NCBI GenBank assembly: GCA_002278935.1
Contig: NCJL01000004.1
Coordinates: 124,001-188,000, forward strand
Source: Gallionellales bacterium 39-52-133
GTDB lineage: Bacteria > Pseudomonadota > Gammaproteobacteria > Burkholderiales > Gallionellaceae
Length of the DNA stretch: 64,000 bases
Direction of reading: 5' to 3'
Part shown: positions 38,759 to 47,480 of the stretch, piece after piece
Position numbering within the stretch: the first letter of the stretch is position 1
How the letters are laid out: every line of letters begins with the position of its first letter
Translations under genes and position numbers: made by a program
Notes under the pieces: generated by a model
Seen by the model: the letters and a program-made list of their open reading frames with translations, nothing else
The model's database searches: none
What the model was told of the DNA's origin: nothing

Positions 38759-39085
38759 ATGGCACGCCGCAAGCACCACAACGTCTATGTAATCGAGCTG
38801 TCGAAAGACGTGCTGTACGAGGCCAAATTCAAAAAATGCAACCCGGCTTACATCAGTGGCAAGCCCTGCGTCTATGTCGGCATGACCGGACTCGATCCCG
38901 ATCTGCGTTTCGACAAACACAAGGCCGGCATCCAGTCCAACCGTTACGTCAAGCAATACGGCCTGCGCTTATGGCCCGACCTGTACGAGGCGTATAACCC
39001 GATGTCCTATGACGAAGCGGCCGATAGGGAAGTGGAGCTGGGCATCAGCCTGCGCGAGGCGGGGTTTGGGGTGTGGCAGGCGTGA
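38759..39085 (+). CDS. GIY-YIG fold protein
   Basis: A 108-residue protein whose N-terminal strand VYVIELS and second strand CVYVGMTG correspond to the two halves of the GIY-YIG nuclease core, followed by LRFDKHKAG with the conserved Arg and His region. It lacks any DNA-binding domain, so it is a minimal stand-alone member. Catalytic competence is unclear because the canonical late Glu is only tentatively placed in REVELG. It lies 21 bases after the M15-like gene. Confidence 0.75.
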   Translation: MARRKHHNVYVIELSKDVLYEAKFKKCNPAYISGKPCVYVGMTGLDPDLRFDKHKAGIQSNRYVKQYGLRLWPDLYEAYNPMSYDEAADREVELGISLREAGFGVWQA

Positions 39086-39137
39086 GTGAAAATACTTTAC
39101 TAATACTTGAACAAGTAAATAAATGGAGGTGCTTGCA

Positions 39138-39566
39138 ATGCAAGATTTGACGCCAAATTTTTCTAGCCTCTCGAAAATTGACGCTTCAGTAGATCAGATT
39201 GATTGGTCCATACGTCTATTTTTGGATCACCAAGCCTTCGTCCCTGCAATTACCTTGGCCGGTGCTGCAGAAGAAATTGTTGGTGCAGTCCTTGGAGAGC
39301 AGTCAATATTTGCGCTTGTGAAGAAGAAGTTATCGGCTGATCTTGATCTTCCAGAAAAAATTATTTCTCAAGCACATATGAATAAAACCAGGAATTGGTT
39401 AAAACACTGGAAGGAAATGCAGGACGAAGAAACGATCTACGTCGACCTTGAGGGAGAGGCAATTCAGTACATCGTGCGCGCCCTTGCAAATCTCATATTG
39501 CATGATCGATCTTTACCGTCTGAAGGTCCTCGCTTCTTCGAATGGCTTGCAGCCAATAGGAAATAA
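39138..39566 (+). CDS. conserved-looking protein of unknown function
   Basis: A 142-residue soluble protein without a recognisable family. The ATG at 39138 was chosen because GGAGGT lies seven to nine bases before it; another ATG at 39123 has no such site. The predicted all-helical sequence (IDWSIRLFLDHQAFVPAITLAGAAEEIVG) suggests a HEPN-like or other helical bundle, but the HEPN RNase motif is absent. It is convergent with livF and slightly more AT-rich than its neighbours. Confidence 0.7.
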   Translation: MQDLTPNFSSLSKIDASVDQIDWSIRLFLDHQAFVPAITLAGAAEEIVGAVLGEQSIFALVKKKLSADLDLPEKIISQAHMNKTRNWLKHWKEMQDEETIYVDLEGEAIQYIVRALANLILHDRSLPSEGPRFFEWLAANRK

Positions 39567-39600
39567 AGCGAATAAAGTGGACGCTTTTCTTTTAATTTGC

Positions 39601-40305
39601 TCAACTGCCCAAATAAGCCCGCTGCACCGCAGCACTCCCCAGTAGATTCGCCGCGCTATCCTCCAGCGTAATATTCCCGTTCTCCAGCACATAGCCGCGC
39701 TGCGCAACTTCCAGCGCCAGTTTGGCATTCTGTTCCACCAATAAAATCGACACGCCCTGTGCGGAGATGTTGCGTATCGTGTCGAAGATTTTTTCTACCA
39801 TCAGCGGTGCGAGCCCCATGCTGGGTTCGTCCAGCATCAGCAGGGTGGGGCGGCTCATCAGGGCGCGGCCCATGGCGACCATTTGCTGTTCGCCTCCCGA
39901 TAGCGTTCCGGCGAGTTGGCTGCGGCGTTCGGCGAGGCGCGGGAAGAGATCGTAGATGCGTTCGATGTCCTGAGCGATTTCCTTGTCGTGGCGGATGTAG
40001 GCGCCCATCTGCAGATTTTCCAGCACGCTCATGCGCGCGAATACGCCGCGGCCTTCCGGCACCAGTGCGATGCCGTCCAGCACGCGCTGGTGGCTGGCGC
40101 GGTGCAGCAAAGAAGTATTCTGGTAGTGGGCTTTGCCGCTGTAGGGCAAGAGGCCTGCGAGCGCCTTGAGGGTGGTGGTTTTGCCTGCGCCATTGCTGCC
40201 GATCAGCGCCACCAGCTCGCCCTGCGCCACGCTGAGGCTGATGCCTTTCAGCGCGTGGATGCCGCCGTAGGCCACTTTCAGGTCGTGCACTTCGAGCAGG
40301 CTCAT
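39601..40305 (-). CDS. livF: branched-chain amino acid ABC transporter ATPase LivF
   Basis: ABC ATPase, 234 residues from the ATG at 40305 (MSLLEVHDLKVAYGG). The Walker A motif is GSNGAGKTT near residue 37, the signature LSGGEQQMV near 135, and Walker B LLMLDEPSMGLAP near 158. LivF/LivG-type ATPases pair as a heterodimer to power the HM permease. The start overlaps the livG stop (ATGA). Substrate is inferred from the complete five-gene set. Confidence 0.93.
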   Translation of the reverse strand: MSLLEVHDLKVAYGGIHALKGISLSVAQGELVALIGSNGAGKTTTLKALAGLLPYSGKAHYQNTSLLHRASHQRVLDGIALVPEGRGVFARMSVLENLQMGAYIRHDKEIAQDIERIYDLFPRLAERRSQLAGTLSGGEQQMVAMGRALMSRPTLLMLDEPSMGLAPLMVEKIFDTIRNISAQGVSILLVEQNAKLALEVAQRGYVLENGNITLEDSAANLLGSAAVQRAYLGS

Positions 40306-41084
40306 GCGTGACTCCCCCCGAGATAGGCTTCGATCACCGCGGGATTGTTGCGGATGGCTTCGGGCTGATCTTCGGCGATTTTCTTGCCGTAGTTGAGCAC
40401 CGCGACGCGGTCGCACAGGCCCATGATGAGTTTGACGTCGTGTTCGATCAGCAGGATGGTGATGCCGTGATCGCGTATGGTTTGCAGCAGTGCCTTCAGG
40501 CTTTCGGTTTCGGTGGCGTTCATGCCGGCGGCGGGTTCGTCCAGCGCCAGCAGGGTGGGGTCAGTTGCCAGTGCGCGGGCAATTTCCAGTCGGCGCTGTT
40601 CGCCGTAGGATAAATTTTTTGCCAGCGTGTGTGCGGGGCGGTGGATGCCGACGTAGCGCAGCAGTTCGTGCGCACGCTGCTCAGTTTCTCGTTCCTCCGC
40701 GCGCGCTGCGGTGTTGCGCGTGAGCGCGCCCCATACGCCGGTGCGGGTGCGCAGGTGCCGGCCGACCATGATGTTTTCCAGCGCGCTCATATTGGCAAAC
40801 AGGCGGATGTTTTGAAAGGTGCGCGCAATGCCGGCCTTTGCTAGCAGGTGTGGTTTGCAGCAGTTGTATGAATGACCGTCAAATGTGAAGCTACCGCTGT
40901 CGAGCTGGTACAGGCCGGTGAGAATGTTGAATAGCGTGGTTTTGCCCGCGCCGTTGGGGCCGATCAGGCCGTAGATTTCGCCGTGCCTGATGTGCAGCGA
41001 CACGTCGGTGAGTGCGGCGAGGCCGCCGAAATGTTTGCCTACGGCGGAGAGTTGCAGCAGGGGGGGGGCTTTTATATCACTCAT
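40302..41084 (-). CDS. livG: branched-chain amino acid ABC transporter ATPase LivG
   Basis: Second ABC ATPase of the set, 260 residues. It shows Walker A GPNGAGKTT near residue 42, signature LSYGEQRRLEIARA near 158, Walker B LLALDEPAAGMN near 182, and the LivG-specific insert FQNIRLFANMSALENIMVG. A 239 bp spacer with a palindromic repeat separates it from livM upstream. Confidence 0.94.
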   Translation of the reverse strand: MSDIKAPPLLQLSAVGKHFGGLAALTDVSLHIRHGEIYGLIGPNGAGKTTLFNILTGLYQLDSGSFTFDGHSYNCCKPHLLAKAGIARTFQNIRLFANMSALENIMVGRHLRTRTGVWGALTRNTAARAEERETEQRAHELLRYVGIHRPAHTLAKNLSYGEQRRLEIARALATDPTLLALDEPAAGMNATETESLKALLQTIRDHGITILLIEHDVKLIMGLCDRVAVLNYGKKIAEDQPEAIRNNPAVIEAYLGGSHA

Positions 41085-41143
41085 GGGATTGTAGGTTTGA
41101 GTGATGATGGAAATTATGGGTTGGGTGAATTATTAAAGTTTTT

Positions 41144-41297
41144 AAATCCCCCCTGGCCCCCCTTTTGCAAAGTGGGGTAACTGCTGCACTTTGAGCAACG
41201 TGGATTCCCCACTTTTGCCAGAGGCAGGGTCGCTGCAGAGCAGCGGGGCACCCAACGGCGTACTCCTTGCGGGTAAAAGGGGGGTTAGGGGGGATTT
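41144..41297. repeat. 154 bp palindromic repeat with CCCCCC-rich ends
   Basis: The ends 41144-41166 and 41275-41297 form a 23 bp inverted pair with two mismatches (AAATCCCCCC... and ...GGGGGGATTT). An inner pair, GCAAAGTGGGG near 41167 and CCCCACTTTTGC near 41207, nests inside. It lies between livM and livG. Repeats starting AAATCCCCCC are known as dispersed elements in other bacteria, but family membership here is inference. Confidence 0.7.
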
Positions 41298-41323
41298 GTC
41301 GCACGTTCAATGCCAACAAAATA

Positions 41324-42430
41324 TCAGTGCTTCGCGTCATACACCGTGTCCTGTTCCTGTTGCGCCACACCATCCACCGCTTCGAGTTCGCGGCGGCGCG
41401 TGCTGGAGGGCCACAGCCCGGCGGGACGCCACAGCATGACGGCGATCAGCGCGATGCCGAAAAACAATAAACGCAGGCTTTCCGGATCGATCAGGGTTTT
41501 GCCCAGCAGCCATTGCTGTGCCGGGCCGGCGCCGTTGCGCAGCGCCTCCGGCAGCACCACCAGCAGCACGCCGCCGAGGACCACGCCGCCGATATTGCCC
41601 ATGCCGCCCAGCACCACCATGCACAGGATCATGATCGATTCCATCAGGCTGAAACTCTCCGGGCTGACAAAGCCCTGGAAGCCGGCGAACAGGCCGCCGG
41701 CGATGCCGCCGAAACTCGCGCCCATCACAAATGCCAGCAGCTTGATGTTGCGCGTGTTGATGCCCATCGCCGCGGCGGCCACTTCATCCTCGCGTATCGC
41801 CATCCACGCGCGGCCGATGCGCGAATATTGCAGGCGTGACGACACAAAAATCACCAGCAGGGTGAGGGCGAGGAACAGGTAGTAGTGCTGGTGCACCGAG
41901 TGAAAGGTAATGCCGAGAATTTCATGGCTGCGACTGAAATAAAAATCCGCAATGCTGATAGGATCGATCTGGCTGATGCCCTGCGCGCCGTTGGTGATAT
42001 TGACCGGCGCATTCAGGTTGTTGAGGAAGATGCGGATGATCTCGCCAAAGCCCAGCGTGACAATCGCCAGATAGTCGCCGCGCAATTTGAGCGTGGGTGT
42101 GCCGAGCAGGGCGCCGAAGAGGCCGGCGATCAGCGCGCCGATCGGCAGAATAATCCAGAACGGCAGATGCAGGCCCAGCTGCGGCGAGGCCAGCAGCGCG
42201 TAGGTGTAGGCGCCCACCGCAAAGAACGCTACATAGCCCAGATCGAGCAGGCCGGCATAGCCCACCACGATATTGAGGCCGAGTGCCAGCATGATAAACA
42301 GCAGCGCAAAATCGAGGATACGCACCCAGCCGCGCCCCAGTAATTCGTCGGTGAGGAAGGGCAGCGCAAGCAGCAACAACGCGCAAACAATAAATATAAG
42401 TACTTGATTATATTGAATAATTTTACGCAC
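41324..42430 (-). CDS. livM: branched-chain amino acid ABC transporter permease LivM
   Basis: Inner membrane permease with about ten hydrophobic segments, 368 residues. The signatures GLNIVVGYAGLLDLGYVAFFAVGAY and RIGRAWMAIREDEVAAAAMGIN are typical of LivM, and MVVLGGMGNIGGVVLGG follows. The C-terminal 35 residues are a hydrophilic extension. The N terminus is encoded by one copy of the AT-rich motif read in antisense (KIIQYNQVLIF). It overlaps livH by eight bases. Confidence 0.95.
   Translation of the reverse strand: MRKIIQYNQVLIFIVCALLLLALPFLTDELLGRGWVRILDFALLFIMLALGLNIVVGYAGLLDLGYVAFFAVGAYTYALLASPQLGLHLPFWIILPIGALIAGLFGALLGTPTLKLRGDYLAIVTLGFGEIIRIFLNNLNAPVNITNGAQGISQIDPISIADFYFSRSHEILGITFHSVHQHYYLFLALTLLVIFVSSRLQYSRIGRAWMAIREDEVAAAAMGINTRNIKLLAFVMGASFGGIAGGLFAGFQGFVSPESFSLMESIMILCMVVLGGMGNIGGVVLGGVLLVVLPEALRNGAGPAQQWLLGKTLIDPESLRLLFFGIALIAVMLWRPAGLWPSSTRRRELEAVDGVAQQEQDTVYDAKH
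42396..42426 (+). repeat. 31 bp AT-rich motif, copy 5 (5' end of livM)
   Basis: This copy is the one closest to the consensus. Relative to livM it is inverted, so the gene reads its complement as KIIQYNQVLIF, a third reading of the motif that is also free of stops. It covers the second to about twelfth codon of livM and the last bases of livH. Confidence 0.8.
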
Positions 42431-43346
42431 GCTCGGACACCCTTTCGCCCAGCAGGCCGGAGGGGCGGAACACCAGCACCGCGATCAGCACCACGAAGGC
42501 CAACGCATCCTGGTAATGGCTGCCGAGAATGCCGCCGGTGAGTGCGCCCATATAACCCGCACCCAGGCTTTCGATCAGGCCCAGCAACACGCCGCCCAGC
42601 ATCGCGCCGCGCAAATTACCTATGCCGCCGAGCACCGCCGCGGTAAACGCCTTCAGCCCCAGCATGAAACCCATGTAGTAATGCACTACGCCGTAGTTCG
42701 CGCTCACCATAATGCCCGCTATCGCGGCCAGTGCCGAGCCCAGCATGAAGGTGGTGGAAATGACCTTGTTGATGTTTACGCCCATCAGGCTGGCGGAGGT
42801 CTGGTTTTCTGCCACCGCGCGCATCGCGCGTCCCAGGCGGGTACGGTGCACCAGCAGCATCAGCCCTGTCATCACCAAAATCGCGATAAGCACAATCGTA
42901 ATCTGAACCTCGGTAATGATGGCGCCACCAATATGATGCGAGGCATTGGGCAGCAGTTGCGGAAAGGAGTGGTATTCGCGGCCCCAGATGATCATCGCCA
43001 GATTCTGCAGCACGAAGGACACGCCGATCGCGGTGATCAGCGGTGCCAGACGCGGCGCATGGCGCAGCGGACGATAGGCGATGCGCTCGATGCTGTAGCC
43101 CAGCGCCATGCATACCGCCACCGCCAGCAGCACGCTCAGCAGCAAAACCAGCAACGGCGACAGCGCTGCAGCAAGCAGAACTTGTATTGCCGCCAGCGCA
43201 ATCATCGCGCCCACCATCACCACTTCGCCATGCGCAAAATTGATCAGGCCGAGGATGCCGTAGACCATGGTATAGCCGAGCGCAACCAATGCGTACACGC
43301 TGCCCTGAACCAGGCCGTTAATGATTTGCTGCAGCAGAATATCCAT
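42423..43346 (-). CDS. livH: branched-chain amino acid ABC transporter permease LivH
   Basis: Inner membrane permease partner of LivM, 307 residues with about eight hydrophobic segments. The N terminus QQIINGLVQGSVYALVALGYTMVYG and the EAA-like region GRAMRAVAENQTSASLMGVN are diagnostic, as is AVLGGIGNLRGAMLGG. It is separated from livK by a 59 bp spacer containing a strong stem-loop. Confidence 0.95.
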   Translation of the reverse strand: MDILLQQIINGLVQGSVYALVALGYTMVYGILGLINFAHGEVVMVGAMIALAAIQVLLAAALSPLLVLLLSVLLAVAVCMALGYSIERIAYRPLRHAPRLAPLITAIGVSFVLQNLAMIIWGREYHSFPQLLPNASHHIGGAIITEVQITIVLIAILVMTGLMLLVHRTRLGRAMRAVAENQTSASLMGVNINKVISTTFMLGSALAAIAGIMVSANYGVVHYYMGFMLGLKAFTAAVLGGIGNLRGAMLGGVLLGLIESLGAGYMGALTGGILGSHYQDALAFVVLIAVLVFRPSGLLGERVSERA

Positions 43347-43361
43347 GGGTGTCTACAAAGA

Positions 43362-43388
43362 AAAAGCGACACAGAGAGTGTCGCTTTT
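43362..43388 (-). terminator. stem-loop between livK and livH
   Basis: AAAAGCGACAC (43362-43372) pairs perfectly with GTGTCGCTTTT (43378-43388) around AGAGA. Read on the minus strand it ends in a T run, a good intrinsic terminator. Its place right after livK would reduce transcription of the permease and ATPase genes relative to the binding protein. Confidence 0.75.
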
Positions 43389-43405
43389 AACAGGAAGAAA
43401 CTTGA

Positions 43406-44581
43406 TCAAGGTGCTGTAGCGCCCATGGTTTCGAAAGGCACCCACTTGCCTTTTTGCACCTGGTACATCGTAATTGCGCCGCCTTTTAAATCGCCTTTTT
43501 CATCAAAGCTGATTTTTGATGTTACGCCGTCGTAGCTCATTTTCGCCAGTTCGGGCAGATATTTCGCGGGCTCTGCCGAGCCGGCTTTCTGCATCGCGGC
43601 GATCATCACATTGGTGGCATCGTAGCAATACGGTGCATACAGTTGTATCGGCTGTTTGAATTTCGCTTCATAGCGCTGCGCGAAATCGCGGCCATTGGGC
43701 ATTTTGTCCAGTGGCACGCCGGGCAGCGAGGCATACATGCCGTCCGCCGCAACGCCCGCCAGCTCGGGCATCTTCGGCGTATAACCGCCGTCGCCCATCA
43801 TGAATTTGGCAGCAAGCCCCAATGATTTTAACTGCTTCACCATCGGCACGCCCTGCGGGTCCATACCGCCAAAGAACAGCAAGTCAGGTTTTTTGCCTTT
43901 GATCGAGGTGAGCACCGCGCTGAAGTCTACCGCTTTGTCGGTGGTGTATTCATGCGCGACGATTTGCGCGCCATGCGCTTTGGCAGACTTGATAAACTCA
44001 TCCGCCAGCCCCTGGCCGTAGGCGGTGCGGTCGTCGATCACGGCGATGGTTTTTGCCATTAATTTCTTGACGGCGAATTCACCCAGCACCTTGCCCTGCT
44101 GGCCATCGTTGGCCATCACGCGGAAGGCGGTTTTATATCCCTGCGCGGTGTAGTTGACAGCGGTGGCGGAAGGTGAGATTTGCGCGATGCCATTGTCATG
44201 ATAAATTCGCGCGGCAGGAATGGTGGTGCCGGAATTGAGGTGGCCAATCACGCCGTTCACTTTTGCATCCACCAGCTTCTGCGCGACGATGGTTGCGGTC
44301 TTGGGATCGGTCTGGTCGTCCTCACTTAGCAGTTCAAAGCGCGCCTTGCGCTCGCCTATCATAATGCCCCTGGCGTTGGCATCTTCTATCGCCATGCGCG
44401 TGCCGTTTTCATTGTCCTTGCCGATATGTGCCTGCGGGCCGGTAAGGGGGGCGGCAGCACCTATGCGCACGACCAGTTCGTCACTTGCGGCAGTGGATTT
44501 GGGTGCCTCAGACTTGCTGCAAGCCGACAGTGCGAGCAATAACGCAGCAGAGAACAACAACGCATTTGAATGACGTGCCAT
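43406..44581 (-). CDS. livK: branched-chain amino acid-binding lipoprotein-like LivK
   Basis: Substrate-binding protein of the type I periplasmic fold, 391 residues. The N terminus has a signal peptide with lipobox LSAC (Cys21), so it is probably a lipoprotein rather than a free periplasmic protein. VRIGAAAPLTGPQAHIGKDNENG, VIGHLNSGTTIPAARIY and AVIDDRTAYGQGLADEF are typical. It is the first gene of the transporter set, upstream of a terminator-like hairpin. Confidence 0.94.
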   Translation of the reverse strand: MARHSNALLFSAALLLALSACSKSEAPKSTAASDELVVRIGAAAPLTGPQAHIGKDNENGTRMAIEDANARGIMIGERKARFELLSEDDQTDPKTATIVAQKLVDAKVNGVIGHLNSGTTIPAARIYHDNGIAQISPSATAVNYTAQGYKTAFRVMANDGQQGKVLGEFAVKKLMAKTIAVIDDRTAYGQGLADEFIKSAKAHGAQIVAHEYTTDKAVDFSAVLTSIKGKKPDLLFFGGMDPQGVPMVKQLKSLGLAAKFMMGDGGYTPKMPELAGVAADGMYASLPGVPLDKMPNGRDFAQRYEAKFKQPIQLYAPYCYDATNVMIAAMQKAGSAEPAKYLPELAKMSYDGVTSKISFDEKGDLKGGAITMYQVQKGKWVPFETMGATAP

Positions 44582-44685
44582 GATGAACAGTACCCCCTTG
44601 GAATGGAAGCTGGGATTATGCGTAGCACTACCGTGCTTGTCAATTTAACCGCTGTGTTTTTAAGGGAGCGCGTCCGCTTGGCAGG

Positions 44686-44721
44686 CAATAAAAATGCCGG
44701 CTTGCGCCGGCATTTTTATTG
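44686..44721. terminator. strong intrinsic terminator after the cytochrome c gene
   Basis: A perfect 16 bp stem, CAATAAAAATGCCGGC with GCCGGCATTTTTATTG, closes on a TTGC loop. A/T tracts at both sides of the GC core make it functional in either direction; on the minus strand it follows the cytochrome gene. Confidence 0.85.
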
Positions 44722-44748
44722 CTGGAAACCCTTGAGGATTTGTCGCTA

Positions 44749-45063
44749 TTACTTGGCCAAAGACAAAATGTAAGCAGTCATTGCCTTGATGTCTTCAGGC
44801 TTGACATTGTTCATGGCTGGCATAGGCATTGTTCCCCATACACCTGCACCACCCTTGGCAATTTTAGTTTCCAGCTTGGCAGCTGCGCCGGCATCACCTT
44901 TGTATTTTGCTGAAACTTCTTTAAATCCTGGACCTACCAGCTTGCCTTCCATTTTATGGCAGCCCATGCAATTGCCTTTTTTCAGCAATGCATCATTTGC
45001 GAATGCTGAACCTGCAACCATCAGGCCTGCTGCTGCAATCATACTTACGATAACTGATTTCAT
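44749..45063 (-). CDS. small monoheme cytochrome c, class I
   Basis: A 104-residue periplasmic electron carrier of the c551/c552 type. The ATG at 45063 gives a signal peptide (residues 1-22, GSAFA), the heme site CMGCH at residues 32-36, GPGFKEVSAKY, and a distal Met ligand in TMPMPAMNNV. It likely shuttles electrons to a terminal oxidase. The extension to 45102 has no signal-peptide character and was removed. A strong terminator follows. Confidence 0.93.
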   Translation of the reverse strand: MKSVIVSMIAAAGLMVAGSAFANDALLKKGNCMGCHKMEGKLVGPGFKEVSAKYKGDAGAAAKLETKIAKGGAGVWGTMPMPAMNNVKPEDIKAMTAYILSLAK

Positions 45064-45240
45064 TTGATCTCCAATATTTTGAAAAGTTAAAAAATAAAAC
45101 ACAAAGAATTCGGGTACTAACTTGTTACATACATCCCGCTCGGCATTTTAAACTACATTAGCTATTTTGCATATATTTGGCGGTTCAACCCGTAATGTAA
45201 CGCTCGTATTTGGCAGGAGTTGACAAGGCTGGGGTGGAAA

Positions 45241-45513
45241 TTAGCTTTCTCGCTTGTGATCGCACTTGTCATGCGCCTTGCCATGGTGTTTTTCTTCTTT
45301 ATGGTGAGGGCAGGGTTCGCCATTTGTTTTGTGCTGGCATTCTTTTTTGCCCTGGTGCATCGGACATTCTTTCATTTTTTGCTCAAGGCTGGACGGTGTG
45401 CCGTTGATGGTTTCCAGCTTGCCGGTTTTGTTTGCCGCTGTTGCATCGGCTGCCATGGCAGTGCCAAATGTAAATGCAAAAAATAGAGAAATCAGCCATT
45501 TGTTTAAGCGCAT
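45241..45513 (-). CDS. secreted His/Cys-rich peptide, putative metal binder
   Basis: A 90-residue protein that I do not recognise. The ATG at 45513 gives a signal peptide (residues 1-22, ending AMAAD). The mature part is short, with a C-terminal 45 residues dominated by His, Cys, Lys and Glu (MKECPMHQGKKECQHK, PCPHHKEEKHHGKAHD). That composition suggests binding of Cu, Zn, Ni or Fe in the periplasm. It lies 37 bases downstream of ilvD on the same strand, perhaps cotranscribed. Confidence 0.75.
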   Translation of the reverse strand: MRLNKWLISLFFAFTFGTAMAADATAANKTGKLETINGTPSSLEQKMKECPMHQGKKECQHKTNGEPCPHHKEEKHHGKAHDKCDHKRES

Positions 45514-45550
45514 ATGCTTACCTTTCAAAAAATAAAAACAAAAAATAAAA

Positions 45551-47401
45551 TTAACGTTCCAGCTGCGACACATCGCGCACCGCACCTTTGTCGGCACTGG
45601 TGGTCATGGCAGCGTAGGCGCGCAATGCGGCCGATACTACACGTACACGATTAACCGGCTTCCAGGCCAGCTTGCCTTTTTTCTCCATCTCGGCTCGGCG
45701 TTCGGCGAGGATGCTGTCGGGTATCGCCAGGCGTATCGTGCGATTGGGTATGTCGATTTCAATCGGGTCGTGTTCTTCCACCAGGCCGATCGCGCCGCCT
45801 TCGGCCGCTTCCGGCGAGGCATGGCCGATAGACAACCCGGAGGTACCGCCGGAGAAACGTCCGTCGGTCAGCAGCGCACACACCTTGCCCATGCCTTTTG
45901 ATTTCAGGTAAGAAGTCGGATACAGCATTTCCTGCATGCCGGGGCCGCCCTTGGGGCCCTCGTAGCGTATCACCACGATATCGCCGGCTTCGATTTTGTC
46001 GGCCAGAATCGCGGCCACCGCATCATCCTGACTTTCAAACACGCGCGCATTGCCGTGAAACTTGAGTATGCTCTCGTCGACGCCGGCCGTTTTGACGATG
46101 CAGCCGTTCTCGGCAATATTGCCATACAGCACGGCGAGGCCGCCATCCTGCGAGTGGGCATGCGCTTTGTCGCGGATGCAGCCGTTGACGCGGTCGTCAT
46201 CCAGCGTTGGATAACGCTTGTCCTGCGAGAATGCTACCGTGGTGGGCACGCCGCCGGGTGCCGCGCGATAGAAGGTCTTAACGGCCTCATCTTTGGTGCG
46301 CATGATGTCGAATTTTTCCAGCGCTTCGCCCATGGTTTTGCTGTGCACGGTGGTCAAATCGCGATGCAGCAAGCCGGCGCGATCCAGCTCGCCCAGCAGG
46401 CCCATTACGCCACCGGCACGGTGTACGTCTTCCATATGATAGATTTGCGCGCTGGGCGCAACCTTGGACAGATGCGGCACTTTGCGCGACAGACGATCAA
46501 TATCCTTCATCGTGAAATTGACTTCACCTTCGACAGCAGCAGCCAGCAAGTGCAGCACGGTATTGGTGGAGCCGCCCATCGCGATATCCAGATTCATCGC
46601 ATTTTCAAAGGCTTTGAAACTCGCAATGCTGCGCGGCAGGATGCTGCTGTCGTCCTGCTCGTAATACCGGCGCGCAAGGTTCACGATCAGACGTCCGGCT
46701 TCAAGGAATAATTCCTTCCTGTCTGCGTGAGTGGCCAGCATCGAGCCATTGCCCGGCAGCGACAAGCCCAATGCTTCGGTCAGACAGTTCATCGAGTTCG
46801 CGGTAAACATGCCGGAGCAGGAGCCGCAGGTTGGGCAGGCAGAGCGCTCAAGTTCGTTTACCTGCTGGTCGCTGAATTTGCTGTCGGCGGCGGAAACCAT
46901 TGCATCCACCAGATCCAGCTTCATCTCCTTGCCATCCCACACCACCTTGCCCGCTTCCATCGGCCCGCCTGAGACGAACACCACCGGGATATTCAGACGC
47001 ATCGCCGCCAGCAGCATGCCGGGGGTGATCTTGTCGCAATTGGAAATGCACACGATCGCATCGGCACAATGCGCGTTGACCATGTATTCCACACTGTCGG
47101 CGATCAACTCGCGCGACGGCAACGAATACAGCATGCCGCCATGGCCCATGGCGATGCCGTCATCCACCGCAATGGTGTTGAACTCCTTGGCGACGCCGCC
47201 GGCCTTTTCAATCTCGCGCGCCACCAGCTGGCCCATGTCTTTCAGGTGTACATGGCCGGGGACGAACTGGGTAAACGAGTTGGCAATCGCGATGATGGGC
47301 TTGTCAAAATCGCCGTCTTTCATGCCTGTGGCGCGCCAGAGGGCGCGGGCGCCGGCCATGTTGCGGCCGTGGGTGGTGGTGCGTGAACGATAGACGGGCA
47401 T
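45551..47401 (-). CDS. ilvD: dihydroxy-acid dehydratase IlvD
   Basis: Iron-sulfur enzyme of branched-chain amino acid synthesis that dehydrates 2,3-dihydroxy acids to 2-oxo acids. The 616 residues contain the cluster cysteines in [13 protein letters not shown] (near residue 122) and [17 protein letters not shown] (near 195), plus [24 protein letters not shown] near the C terminus. Length corresponds to the long E. coli type with a probable [4Fe-4S] cluster. It lies near the liv transporter, although a shared regulation is not evident. Confidence 0.97.
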   Translation of the reverse strand: MPVYRSRTTTHGRNMAGARALWRATGMKDGDFDKPIIAIANSFTQFVPGHVHLKDMGQLVAREIEKAGGVAKEFNTIAVDDGIAMGHGGMLYSLPSRELIADSVEYMVNAHCADAIVCISNCDKITPGMLLAAMRLNIPVVFVSGGPMEAGKVVWDGKEMKLDLVDAMVSAADSKFSDQQVNELERSACPTCGSCSGMFTANSMNCLTEALGLSLPGNGSMLATHADRKELFLEAGRLIVNLARRYYEQDDSSILPRSIASFKAFENAMNLDIAMGGSTNTVLHLLAAAVEGEVNFTMKDIDRLSRKVPHLSKVAPSAQIYHMEDVHRAGGVMGLLGELDRAGLLHRDLTTVHSKTMGEALEKFDIMRTKDEAVKTFYRAAPGGVPTTVAFSQDKRYPTLDDDRVNGCIRDKAHAHSQDGGLAVLYGNIAENGCIVKTAGVDESILKFHGNARVFESQDDAVAAILADKIEAGDIVVIRYEGPKGGPGMQEMLYPTSYLKSKGMGKVCALLTDGRFSGGTSGLSIGHASPEAAEGGAIGLVEEHDPIEIDIPNRTIRLAIPDSILAERRAEMEKKGKLAWKPVNRVRVVSAALRAYAAMTTSADKGAVRDVSQLER

Positions 47402-47480
47402 GATGCGGTTCCAGATAAGATTAGCGAAAAAGCAATTTTAAACCATGGCGAGGTGGCAGCACAGCTATATTGCAGGTAAC

